A stretch of DNA of 20,346 bases. It comes from Piscibacillus sp052246295 (GTDB taxonomy: Bacteria > Bacillota > Bacilli > Bacillales > Alkalibacillaceae). Below the pieces are notes generated by a model that made no database searches, had not been told where the DNA came from, and saw nothing but the letters and a program-made list of their open reading frames with translations. Shown one piece after another: positions 1 to 6,274 of this stretch; positions within the stretch are counted from its first letter, which is position 1; the number at the start of each line of letters is the position of its first letter. The translations under genes were made by a program, and so were the position numbers. The stretch is taken from assembly GCA_052246295.1 (NCBI GenBank), contig JBQQCO010000035.1. The stretch is one strand, 5' to 3'.

Positions 1-70
1 TATTTGTTAACGAATCGATCCCAATGATTATGTTTATCAAAAAATATGCGTCTTAGAATATTATCCATAC

Positions 71-101
71 TAAAAAAATACCACAGAACAGCGTTCTATG
101 G
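71..101 (-). terminator. Intrinsic terminator, left flank
   Basis: A 9-bp stem (81-89 with 93-101, one G.U pair) with a 3-nt loop is followed on the minus strand by a T-rich run. It is the second of two leftward terminators beyond the first att copy. No gene is visible in 1-194. Confidence 0.6.
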
Positions 102-128
102 CACAATTTTTATACTTTCTTATCTTTC

Positions 129-157
129 AAAAAAGGAAGTAGATTTAATCTACTTCC
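129..157 (-). terminator. Terminator downstream of att copy 1
   Basis: Perfect 10-bp arms (135-144 and 148-157) with loop TTA are followed on the minus strand by six T residues. It lies 37 bp beyond the tRNA 3' end in copy 1 and fits the original terminator of the host tRNA-Leu gene read leftwards. Confidence 0.75.
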
Positions 158-194
158 TTCGATAAAATAACACCATTTGTGTGTATAACGGGTA

Positions 195-247
195 TACCGG
201 TGGTCGGGTTCGAACCGACACTCCGTGAGGAACACGATTTTGAGTCG
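195..247 (-). repeat. att copy 1: 53-bp 3' part of tRNA-Leu(CAA), outer left end of element A
   Basis: Identical over 53 bp to 5956-6008 and 18635-18687. On the minus strand it covers the tRNA from the anticodon loop (CTCAAAA) through the variable arm and T arm (TTCGAAC loop) to the discriminator A. The 5' half is absent; from 248 the sequence is unrelated element DNA. Tyrosine integrases commonly recombine in the anticodon loop of tRNA genes, so this is read as an attachment-site remnant. It marks the left edge of element A. Confidence 0.85.
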
Positions 248-294
248 AGAACCGCCCAAAAATAAAGGACAAACCTTTATATATCACAGCTCTA

Positions 295-360
295 ACATCA
301 ATTTTTATGATTTTTTGCAAGTAATCCACGCTTGATTACGTTTATTACATCAATTTTTAT
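295..360. repeat. Direct repeats and hairpin at left end of element A
   Basis: The 14-mer ACATCAATTTTTAT occurs at 295-308 and again at 347-360. Between them is the inverted repeat GTAATC (321-326) / GATTAC (334-339). The sequences lie between att and the integrase start, where arm-type integrase sites are usually found. Confidence 0.5.
309..350 (+). repeat. Arm-like terminal repeat of element A, left copy
   Basis: About 42 bp that recur in inverted orientation at 5846-5887 near the other end of element A. The strongest shared blocks are GATTTTTT followed by CAAGTAATC, then TGATT and ATTAC. Position just inside both att copies fits integrase arm-binding DNA. Confidence 0.55.
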
Positions 361-378
361 CAAAAGGAGATGTATTTA

Positions 379-1327
379 TTGGGAAAGAAACGGTTTAGGC
401 GTAGGAATGAAAACAAAAATCTAATAGAATTGTTCGAGGAATTTCAGTTGGAGAACAAAACTAAAAACTTATCACCCAAAACTATTAGGTCTTATGAAAA
501 CAATTTAATCCTCTTTTTTCGATTTATTAAGCTTGAGGGCCTTACCTCCCCCTCGGACATACACAAAACGGTTTTGGAACATTTCAAAAGGTGGTTATTA
601 GATAAAGATGTTAAACATACAACGATAAACACTTATCTCCGCCATACCCGAGCATTTTTGTATTGGTGCATGGGGGAAAATTACATTGAAGATTTTAAAA
701 TTCAATTAATCAAAATTGATGAACCACAAAAGGAACCATATACAGATGATGAGATCAAAAAGCTTTTATCACCACCCGATTTAAAAAAATGCGGTTTTGT
801 TGAATATCGTAACTGGATAATGGTTAATTTCTTGCTTGATACGGGAGTTAGATTAAATACTTTAATAAATATTACTGTTTCAGATGTAGATTTAGAAAAT
901 GGAATTGTTTTATGTTCAACGAATAAAAACAGAAAAGTCCATTATGTACCTATAAGTGATGTTTTAATAAAATTGATTGGAAAATACATCAAAACATTTG
1001 ATTTAGAAAAAGATATGTATTTATTCCCTAATGAAAGTGCAGAACAATTAAAATCACGAAGTGTCCAAAGTACGATTTCAAAAATATAATTATTCTCGTG
1101 GGGTATATAAAACATCTATCCATGCTTTCCGCCACACTTATGCTAAAAATTATATCCAACAAGGCGGAAGTTCATTGAAATTACAAAGGTTATTGGGTCA
1201 TTCAACTTTAGATATTACCCAAAAATACGTCAATTTGTATTCAAACGATTTAAAAGAAGGTTATGATGATGTTTCCATATTAAATAAATTGAACAAAAAG
1301 AATAATGGTTTTAATCGTAAACGGTAA
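379..1327 (+). pseudogene. int: Tyrosine integrase of element A, frameshifted
   Basis: This is a phage-type tyrosine recombinase that would integrate and excise element A at tRNA-Leu. An N-terminal SAM-like core-binding domain (EEFQLENKTKNLSPKTIRSY region) is followed by the catalytic domain. Active-site residues are visible: Arg in TGVRLNTL, Lys in NKNRKVHYV, His and Arg in HAFRHTYA, His in LLGHSTLD and the nucleophile Tyr in QKYVNLYS. The frame breaks at an A5 run (1080-1084). With one A fewer the protein would read straight through as TISKYNYSRG. The upstream part stops at 1089 and the rest continues in another frame to 1327. TTG at 379 is preferred because AAAGGAG lies 9 bases upstream, while the ATG at 370 overlaps it. 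The enzyme is related to the element B integrase. The break may be real, a programmed slip, or a homopolymer sequencing error. Confidence 0.8.
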
Positions 1328-1413
1328 AAACATAAAAACGCACAGAAAAACATAATAATAGCAGATTAAACCACTTATGATTGCTCTATTCCTTTTTCTT
1401 ATTGTACCAACTT

Positions 1414-1422
1414 GTTATATAC
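1414..1422 (-). promoter_or_regulatory. GTATATAAC motif, copy 1
   Basis: On the minus strand it reads ACTGTATATAACAAG. It is one of five copies of this motif, all in element A, here between the integrase and the PH-domain gene. Confidence 0.35.
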
Positions 1423-1555
1423 AGTAAAGATAATTGTAGCTTTTTATGTTAAACTGAATATAGAGATTGTGAAAGATTGTTCTTAAACTAACGTGCAGTT
1501 TAGTGGAAGAAGCAAAAATCGGTTTAACTTCACTTTGAATATTAGGGGAGGTATT

Positions 1556-1990
1556 ATGAAATTTCATGCGAAAAAAGACATGACTTTTCGAATCTTGATT
1601 TGGGGATCGGTATTACTTTTCTTAGGACTTTCTGTTGGACTATTCATACCGATTTACCATGAAGCGGGATTGGCCGCAAGTATAACTTTTTCTTTTATAT
1701 TTGGGATTTTCGCCATCGTCATTTTATGGTTATGGTATCGAACATTTTACGTTGTAACAAATGAACATTTAATTATCCATATTGGCCCATTTAAACGCCG
1801 AGTTGAGTTGAATACCATTACAAGAATTGAAAAAACCTATGTCCCATTAGCGTCAAGTGCACTGTCAAAAGAACGTTACTTTTTATATTACAATGCAAAT
1901 GATTATACTATTATTGCACCTGAAAATATTGATAAATTTGTTGTAGTTGTCAATGAAAAAAGAATAGAACCGATTGAGTTCTTAAAATAA
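1556..1990 (+). CDS. Membrane protein with bacterial PH domain (YyaB-like, bPH_4)
   Basis: A 144-residue protein with two hydrophobic segments near the N-terminus (about residues 12-32 and 38-60), then a short cytoplasmic domain. The stretch FYVVTNEHLIIHIGPFKRR followed by SSALSKERYFLYY matches the bPH_4 pattern (formerly DUF1200) of B. subtilis YyaB, where a PH-like fold sits at the inner membrane face. The cellular role of this family is not established. ATG at 1556 is chosen over an earlier in-frame ATG at 1493 because AGGGGAGG lies 5 bases upstream. It is a single-gene unit ending at a strong terminator (2096-2125). It is cargo of element A with no evident tie to integration. Confidence 0.75.
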   Translation: MKFHAKKDMTFRILIWGSVLLFLGLSVGLFIPIYHEAGLAASITFSFIFGIFAIVILWLWYRTFYVVTNEHLIIHIGPFKRRVELNTITRIEKTYVPLASSALSKERYFLYYNANDYTIIAPENIDKFVVVVNEKRIEPIEFLK

Positions 1991-2095
1991 TAACAACTGA
2001 AATTGCCGTTTGCTATCGTTACAATGGTCTCGGAAATTATACAGCTTTATTGAGCTAACGGGAGCTTTAGTTGAACAAGACGATACCAAAACATA

Positions 2096-2126
2096 ACACT
2101 TGGATACTAAAATCCAAGTGTTTTTG
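2096..2126 (+). terminator. Terminator of the PH-domain gene
   Basis: A 10-bp perfect stem (2096-2105 / 2112-2121), 6-nt loop, then TTTTTGTTTG. Confidence 0.85.
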
Positions 2127-2290
2127 TTTGATATTTGTACTGCTATTTTGAATGTTATATTACTCAGCTTTATTATGTTATTTCACCTGTTTTTTATTTT
2201 CTATAAGGTATCGGAATTACATACTATCAATAATGGCGCCATCCTTTTATTAGGGAACTAATCCCTTTATATTACCGTGATTTTTATCGA

Positions 2291-2318
2291 ATGTATCAAA
2301 ATGATAGAATTGATACAT
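2291..2318. repeat. Inverted repeat, operator-like
   Basis: ATGTATCAA (2291-2299) and TTGATACAT (2310-2318) form perfect 9-bp arms with a 10-bp spacer. There is no T-run, so a protein-binding site is more likely than a terminator. It lies in the 745-bp gene-free stretch 1991-2735. Confidence 0.4.
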
Positions 2319-2469
2319 GATTAGCCTTTTAAAAAACTTGATTAGCTCAATGTTTCTAACAGTTCTCGCTGTTTTGTCGTGTTTTATATGTAACATTTCA
2401 AATGGTAGATTTTCATAAAATGATACAAATTAATCTCTAACAACTGCCAAATAAATATTATATAATCTA

Positions 2470-2562
2470 ATTGAACCAACAATGGTTCTTTGGATGTCTT
2501 ACTGCTATTAATATCTAATCCTTATTGAATTGCACTTTCCATATTGGGAAGTGCTTTTTCTT
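2470..2562 (+). ncRNA. Candidate small RNA
   Basis: TATAAT lies at 2461-2466 with a weak CTAACA -35 18 bases upstream. It is followed by a hairpin (GAACC 2473-2477 / GGTTC 2484-2488) and a strong terminator (stem 2532-2540 / 2546-2554, then TTTTTCTTTT). No ORF with a ribosome binding site lies inside. Expected length is about 90 nt. It resembles no family I know. Confidence 0.35.
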
Positions 2563-2564
2563 TT

Positions 2565-2680
2565 GCATAAAAATAGCCCATGAAATCGAGGGAAATGTTA
2601 AACTCGAAATCATGGGCTTATAACAAGGAGTCTAAATGGCATTGGGTATATTTCATAGGAAAGGATCTTCCTTGTTCATT
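2565..2680 (-). ncRNA. Candidate small RNA, convergent to the previous one
   Basis: On the minus strand, a GTATATAAC motif (2682-2690) that could serve as a -10 is followed by AACAAGGA (2676-2669). This pairs perfectly with TCCTTGTT (2629-2622). Next comes a long terminator hairpin: nine outer pairs (2575-2583 with 2610-2618), four inner pairs and a T-rich tail. No ORF with a ribosome binding site is present. The 3' end faces that of the 2470-2562 candidate. Confidence 0.35.
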
Positions 2681-2681
2681 T

Positions 2682-2690
2682 GTTATATAC
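2682..2690 (-). promoter_or_regulatory. GTATATAAC motif, copy 2
   Basis: On the minus strand it reads TTTCGTATATAACAAATG. It stands directly upstream of the candidate small RNA ending near 2565. Confidence 0.4.
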
Positions 2691-2720
2691 GAAATCAAAC
2701 AAAAATTTTAAGGAAATTAT

Positions 2721-2748
2721 AAAAAAAATAGCCCATCAATTTTGATGG
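2721..2748 (-). terminator. Terminator of the HNH-like gene at 2736
   Basis: CCATCA...TGATGG hairpin overlapping the stop codon, followed on the minus strand by a long T run. Confidence 0.7.
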
Positions 2749-3332
2749 ACACATTTCTCGAGAATAACCGTTGAAACAAACCGTAAAGTAAAAGACGAAC
2801 CATAAGAAAAAGGAGTGTTCTGTTGTAAATGATAAACTTTAGCAAATTGTATTAATAATGTATTTCCACCTTCGTTTTTTATCCCAAACCGCTTAAATGG
2901 TTTTAATGTTTGGTCAGTATCAACCACGAACTCAAAGTTTTTGTATTTTTGAGAATTTGGGTTACTCACTTTGATTAGTGCATAATCCCCTTTTATTTTG
3001 ATTTCATGATTATATTGATCTTTGTTTCTATCAATGTTGTATTCCACTAAGTTGTTTTTTCGATAGTTATATTTGTTTCCATCTCTATGAGCAATGTTGT
3101 CTGATTTCCCAATAATGATAGATTTTAAATTTTCCAGTTTTCTGTTTGGAAATACCCCATATAAAGTAGGTTTCGATTGATTGGTATTTGCTAATTGAAG
3201 GTATTTATATCCACGATTTAATACTTTATCCACGTCTTCATTGTCCACCATGATTTCAATTACAGTTCCTTTTTTTGTTGTGGAAGTGATAATTGAATAA
3301 TCATCATATTTAGCGGTTAATTCTAATGGCAT
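2736..3332 (-). CDS. HNH/homing-endonuclease-like protein
   Basis: A 198-residue protein. The central segment IAHRDGNKYNYRKNNLVEYN (about residues 80-99) has the His-x-Asp-Gly ... Asn-Asn pattern of HNH_3-type homing endonucleases. An AP2-like stretch follows (YALIKVSNPNSQKYKNFEF). The upstream first His of a full HNH site is not evident, so catalytic activity is uncertain; it may be a DNA-binding derivative. The start codon lies six bases beyond the stop codon of the 52-residue gene upstream (3339-3497), so the two are probably co-translated from the promoter at 3561-3588. It ends in its own terminator. Confidence 0.55.
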   Translation of the reverse strand: MPLELTAKYDDYSIITSTTKKGTVIEIMVDNEDVDKVLNRGYKYLQLANTNQSKPTLYGVFPNRKLENLKSIIIGKSDNIAHRDGNKYNYRKNNLVEYNIDRNKDQYNHEIKIKGDYALIKVSNPNSQKYKNFEFVVDTDQTLKPFKRFGIKNEGGNTLLIQFAKVYHLQQNTPFSYGSSFTLRFVSTVILEKCVHQN

Positions 3333-3338
3333 ACATCA

Positions 3339-3497
3339 TCACCCATTTATCATTTTTTCAAATTGACGTTTCTCTTCAACTTCCCGCTTCGCTTCATTGT
3401 CCAGAGCCTCCGCTAATTTTTTCATGGAGAAATTTACTTGTGCTTTCCAATATGAAACTGGATTCCGCTCCTTTTTGGATAATTTTTGTTGTTTCAT
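3339..3497 (-). CDS. Small charged protein, 52 residues, unknown
   Basis: An ORF from ATG (3497) to TGA (3339) with GGGAGG about 10 bases upstream of the ATG. The product is rich in Lys and Glu, starts MKQQKLSKKERNPVSYW and looks helical (KKLAEALDNEAKREVEEK), possibly a short coiled coil. No family is recognised. It is the first gene of a two-gene leftward unit with the HNH-like gene and could be an accessory or regulatory partner, but this rests on position only. Confidence 0.6.
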   Translation of the reverse strand: MKQQKLSKKERNPVSYWKAQVNFSMKKLAEALDNEAKREVEEKRQFEKMING

Positions 3498-3534
3498 TTC
3501 GATATTTCCTCCCGTTCATGAAGTATCAATAAAT

Positions 3535-3588
3535 GGTATCAATACCGTTTGGTCTTATGGATTATATCAACCTGCCATACCAAGACAA
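3535..3588 (-). promoter_or_regulatory. Promoter with palindromic operator for the 52-residue gene
   Basis: On the minus strand TTGTCT (3588-3583), a 16-bp spacer and TATAAT (3566-3561). The palindrome GGTATCAATACC (3535-3546) lies just downstream of the expected start point, and GTATCAATA is repeated once more to its left. This suggests repressor control. Confidence 0.5.
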
Positions 3589-3660
3589 GTGTCTATTCCG
3601 ATTAATTACATATGATGTAAATCTAATATTGATTTCGTTACATCATAAACAAATTGAAAA

Positions 3661-3694
3661 ATAAAAAATCGTGATAAGTGTTGAGCCTATCACG
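3661..3694 (-). terminator. Intrinsic terminator
   Basis: Stem CGTGATA (3670-3676) / TATCACG (3688-3694) followed on the minus strand by a T-rich run. It backs up the terminator at 3781-3809. Confidence 0.65.
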
Positions 3695-3780
3695 TTTCTA
3701 ATAGATTTCATTATGTAACAATTCTTTTGTTTTGTTACATGAAAAAGGTTTTAAGTAGCTTTAGCTATAACTAAAAATCA

Positions 3781-3809
3781 AAAAAATAGCACCCGTTTTA
3801 ATGGGTGCT
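3781..3809 (-). terminator. Terminator of the 3813 gene
   Basis: Stem GCACCC/GGGTGC (3789-3794 / 3803-3808) followed on the minus strand by TATTTTTTT. Confidence 0.8.
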
Positions 3810-3812
3810 TAA

Positions 3813-4145
3813 TTATTCGTTTTTTATCAAATATTGAATAGCATATTTTAAACCTTTATCCAATTTGAATGACATATTATATCTTTGATTTGGGTGGAAC
3901 CATATAGGCTTTATTTGTTCATCATGTTTTTTATGTTTATCATTATTTTTAAAATACATAATAAAATGTGGCATTAGTTCGTATGCTTTGTCTTGGTCAA
4001 TTCCTCTTTCTCTGAACCAATATGGTAAATTCCTAAAAATCACTCTTTTGTCGCTATCACGTTCAATAGGTTTTCTCATCAATTTATTATGGTGTTCTAA
4101 AAATGACTCCGCCACGTCTTTCCATGAAATTCGGTTTTCATACAT
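3813..4145 (-). CDS. Hypothetical protein, 110 residues
   Basis: I do not recognise this family. The product starts MYENRISWKDV and is rich in aromatic and basic residues (PYWFRERG, IWFHPNQRYN), with no membrane segment or clear motif. The start at 4145 is set by AGGAGG seven bases upstream; an in-frame ATG further up has no such site. A GTATATAAAC motif (4182-4173) lies about 28 bases upstream of the start and may be its -10 or an operator. It has its own terminator, so it is a single-gene unit of element A. Confidence 0.65.
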   Translation of the reverse strand: MYENRISWKDVAESFLEHHNKLMRKPIERDSDKRVIFRNLPYWFRERGIDQDKAYELMPHFIMYFKNNDKHKKHDEQIKPIWFHPNQRYNMSFKLDKGLKYAIQYLIKNE

Positions 4146-4172
4146 TTCCAATCCTCCTAAATATTTTTCATT

Positions 4173-4182
4173 GTTTATATAC
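4173..4182 (-). promoter_or_regulatory. GTATATAAAC motif, copy 3, upstream of the 110-residue gene
   Basis: On the minus strand it reads TTTTGTATATAAACAATG and ends about 28 bases before the start codon at 4145. One base longer than the other four copies. Confidence 0.45.
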
Positions 4183-4384
4183 AAAATGATTGATAATATT
4201 TAAGGCTGTTTTAATTTTGCAGTATTTTAATTCCTATCGTTTCTAAATGATTTCATAATGTTTTATTCATGAAGTTAATTAATCATTGATAGCCAACAAA
4301 GCTATTTATTTTAAAATTGAATTTAATTATGTATCATTTTGTTAAATCAAATTTATTTAATAAGCATTTAGTTTAACAAGCATC

Positions 4385-4514
4385 TATCGTGAAAAGCGAG
4401 TTATGGTGGAAGAACATAATACACCTACCTACCAGAAAATCATGGAGAATTTCGTGATGTTAATTTTCAAATATTGCGATTTTCTGGTAAGTAGGTAAGT
4501 GTATCGTGAAAAGC
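4385..4514. repeat. Long hairpin with flanking 13-bp direct repeats
   Basis: Arms 4421-4441 and 4478-4502 pair over about 20 bp with a 4-nt bulge (ACCAGAAAATC against GATTTTCTGGT at the inner end). TATCGTGAAAAGC occurs at 4385-4397 and again at 4502-4514. The shape resembles a small MITE-like unit or the 3' stem of the RNA candidate next to it. No transposase is present. Confidence 0.5.
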
Positions 4515-4750
4515 TGAGAATGATGGTTTTCACACCTTGTTTTACACCGGACTTTCGTCCACGCCAACTTTTTACACTTACGAGCTTCCCAAAGTGCGGA
4601 ATATATTTGGCGCTACCGTTCCCGTAAGAACAAAGCTCTTCCGCCTGACCGGTTATGGGCGTCAACCCCTAACAACTGCAACGGTAAACAAGGAAATCCG
4701 TATATTTGCAGTCTGCTGATTTTATTGCAACGGCTCAGCTCACCTACCAA
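4495..4750 (-). ncRNA. Candidate structured RNA, GC-richer block
   Basis: A GC-richer island in AT-rich DNA with no convincing ORF. On the minus strand it can form GGAC-GAAA-GTCC (4560-4549), a GNRA-loop hairpin. It can also form GTTC-TTACGG-GAAC (4631-4618), whose loop pairs with CGTAAG (4582-4577), and the distant pairs GAGCTT/AAGCTC and GCGCCAA/TTGGCGT. Two of these choices (the GNRA loop, a G.U end pair) favour the minus strand. It recalls the guide RNAs of IS200/IS605-type nucleases, but no TnpB or IscB gene is nearby, so the family is left open. Confidence 0.35.
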
Positions 4751-4795
4751 GGTTATTTTTACAACGTATTGTTAGGCATTCCACGTTGGACAAAT

Positions 4796-4850
4796 AAAAA
4801 CGCCTTTCAACCCGTGCATTTTCACCTTACCACGAGATAAAAGACGTTTT
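4796..4850. terminator. Bidirectional terminator
   Basis: AAACGCCTTT (4798-4807) pairs with AAAGACGTTT (4840-4849). An inner CGTG/CACG pairing supports the stem, with T-rich DNA on both sides. It separates the 4495-4750 block from the small RNA at 4915. Confidence 0.6.
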
Positions 4851-4880
4851 TATAACCAACAGGAATATCCTTAAAATCTG

Positions 4881-4909
4881 TTGAGTAACTTTGGACATGA
4901 TTATATAAT
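4881..4909 (+). promoter_or_regulatory. Sigma-A-type promoter of the 4915 small RNA
   Basis: TTGAGT (4881-4886), a 17-bp spacer and a perfect TATAAT (4904-4909). The expected start point is near 4916. Confidence 0.65.
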
Positions 4910-4914
4910 AACCA

Positions 4915-5007
4915 TGTAAACGCCGCATTGTGGACTTGGTGGAAATGCGGTTGAAACTCCGTTTCGTTATCAGTTGGCGCTGATAACATATGAAACGGGG
5001 TTTTTTA
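4915..5007 (+). ncRNA. Candidate small RNA with own promoter and long terminator hairpin
   Basis: Directly downstream of a good promoter lie two hairpins. The first is CCGCATT (4923-4929) / AATGCGG (4944-4950). The second is a stem of about 20 pairs: 4954-4965 with 4992-5003, and GTTATCAG (4966-4973) with CTGATAAC (4980-4987), loop TTGGCG. A run of six T follows (5001-5006). The RNA would be about 90 nt. No ribosome binding site or ORF lies inside. I recognise no known family. Confidence 0.55.
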
Positions 5008-5231
5008 TTTGTCATTATTCAATTATGTACCATTCATTTTTCTCAAGTATTATATAAGAACCATGATGGAACTCAACTGATAATATCTTCTTTTTTGTTT
5101 TTATGAATAATAAAAATGATTTCATTCGTTACTATCGTTAAGCATTTCAACGTAGCACGTTTTAAATTAATTTCGTGATGAAATACTATCAAACAAATTT
5201 AATTACAATAGAACGTAAATACTCGTCATTG

Positions 5232-5296
5232 GTTATATACAAAAATAAAATATTTTTTAAATGAAATTAAAAATCTCATGGAATTTTGTATATAAC
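5232..5296. promoter_or_regulatory. Inverted pair of GTATATAAC motifs upstream of the HNH gene
   Basis: GTTATATACAAAA (5232-5244) and TTTTGTATATAAC (5284-5296) are perfect 13-bp inverted copies 39 bp apart. The second ends 16 bases before the start codon at 5313. They are copies 4 and 5 of the element A motif and look like an operator pair or paired promoters. Confidence 0.5.
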
Positions 5297-5312
5297 ATAC
5301 GGGTGAGATTAA

Positions 5313-5792
5313 ATGAATAAACAACGATATGAACATTTAAAGGAATACATTGATCTTTTAAATATTGATGTTGAACGTGGGTTAATTTTGAACAGGAAAG
5401 CATGGCTCACTAAAAATGGGTACTTATCAATCAAATTAAAATACAAAAGTTATCGGGTGCATGAGGTTATTTTAACAGCAGCTGGAGTTAATTTAATTGG
5501 GTTAACTGTTAATCATAAAAACGGTATTAAGACAGACAATCGAATAACTAATCTTGAAGCGGTTACTCAAAAAGAAAATAATATTCATGCAATCAAAACT
5601 GGATTAAATTCGACTGAACATCTAAAAGGGCTTATTCCAAGAGCAAAATTAAATGAATATGATGTAAAACAAATTAAACAAATGTTATCCATGAAAAAAC
5701 ATACTCAAACGGAAATAGCAAAAATGTATGAGGTAGATGTATCAATCATAAGTAAAATTAAAAAGGGAAAGTTGTGGAAACACGTTGTTTAG
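5313..5792 (+). CDS. HNH homing-type endonuclease with C-terminal HTH
   Basis: A 159-residue protein. The motif VNHKNGIKTDNRITNLE (about residues 66-82) is the core of HNH_3 nucleases, and VHEVILTAAG upstream supplies the first His. The C-terminal part (AKLNEYDVKQIKQMLS ... TEIAKMYEVDVSIISKIKKG) is a helix-turn-helix common in phage and intron homing endonucleases. Such enzymes nick or cut DNA and spread their own gene. GGGTGAG sits six bases upstream of the ATG. The gene is the last one of element A, about 160 bp from att copy 2, and is preceded by the paired GTATATAAC motifs. Confidence 0.8.
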   Translation: MNKQRYEHLKEYIDLLNIDVERGLILNRKAWLTKNGYLSIKLKYKSYRVHEVILTAAGVNLIGLTVNHKNGIKTDNRITNLEAVTQKENNIHAIKTGLNSTEHLKGLIPRAKLNEYDVKQIKQMLSMKKHTQTEIAKMYEVDVSIISKIKKGKLWKHVV

Positions 5793-5845
5793 AGGTTGGG
5801 AAAATGCGGGGAGTTTACGACTTTCAGAACTTGTAATAATATTAT

Positions 5846-5887
5846 TAGGTAATAAAACTAAATCACGCATGATTACTTGTAAAAAAT
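5846..5887 (-). repeat. Arm-like terminal repeat of element A, right copy
   Basis: Inverted relative to 309-350. On the minus strand GATTTTTT, one base, CAAGTAATC, then TGATT and ATTAC match the left copy. It lies about 70 bp inside att copy 2. Confidence 0.55.
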
Positions 5888-5900
5888 CTTTTAGAAAAAG

Positions 5901-5933
5901 AAAAACACTCCTAACAAAAAACTGTTAGAAGTG
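5901..5933 (-). terminator. Terminator just beyond att copy 2
   Basis: Stem CACTCCTAACA / TGTTAGAAGTG (one mismatch), followed on the minus strand by TTTTTCTTTTT. It would end leftward transcripts that cross att copy 2. Confidence 0.7.
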
Positions 5934-5955
5934 TTGATATAACAACGATTTCAAG

Positions 5956-6008
5956 TACCGGTGGTCGGGTTCGAACCGACACTCCGTGAGGAACACGATT
6001 TTGAGTCG
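5956..6008 (-). repeat. att copy 2: junction of elements A and B
   Basis: Identical 53-bp tRNA-Leu(CAA) 3' segment. To its left is element A's terminator and arm repeat; to its right the first arm repeat of element B. It is the shared junction of two tandem insertions. Confidence 0.85.
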
Positions 6009-6274
6009 GTTTCGTTCAATTTTCGAACACCGAACGTTTTCTTTCGTTGATATTACGACAATATGAAGCGTGAATAACGTCACACTATTCGTTTCAGTTC
6101 ATATGATTCACGAAATCGCACCTTATAATATTAAAATTTGTCGTGCGAAATGTTTGGTTAAATAATAAATAAATTATCCGTATTTGTCAACGTATAAAAC
6201 TAATCGATCGACGTATTACCCAATACTTCAAACCTTAATCGTTTGTATGGCGTTTCTCTAACCACAAATGACCA
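6009..6274. other. Left end of element B, gene-free
   Basis: Holds two sequences repeated in inverted form at the right end of the element: a 26-bp block at 6045-6070 and GTCGTGCGAA at 6140-6149. No ORF with a ribosome binding site is seen. Confidence 0.6.
6045..6070 (+). repeat. Arm-type repeat of element B, left copy
   Basis: Matches the reverse complement of 18600-18625 at 23 of 26 positions (CGTTGATAT ... ATATGAAGCG). Both copies lie a few tens of bases or less inside an att copy, as expected for integrase arm sites. Confidence 0.7.

Noticed and set aside
4537..4719. 60-codon plus-strand ORF and overlapping minus-strand ORFs in the GC-richer block
   Set aside because: No ribosome binding site and no protein-like composition; strong RNA-like pairing on the minus strand explains the block better.
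4827..5015. 62-codon minus-strand ORF
   Set aside because: It runs through two terminator hairpins and a plus-strand promoter and lacks a ribosome binding site.
248..5955. Element A as an IS200/IS605 or IStron unit
   Set aside because: No TnpA, TnpB or IscB gene and no group I intron core could be seen; only the RNA-like block and a hairpin recall such units.
1..6220. Similarity of 1-20 (TATTTGTTAACG ... AATCGATC) to 6181-6211 (TATTTGTCAACG ... AATCGATC)
   Set aside because: It could mean an older element end left of att copy 1, but the match is short and gapped and may be chance.
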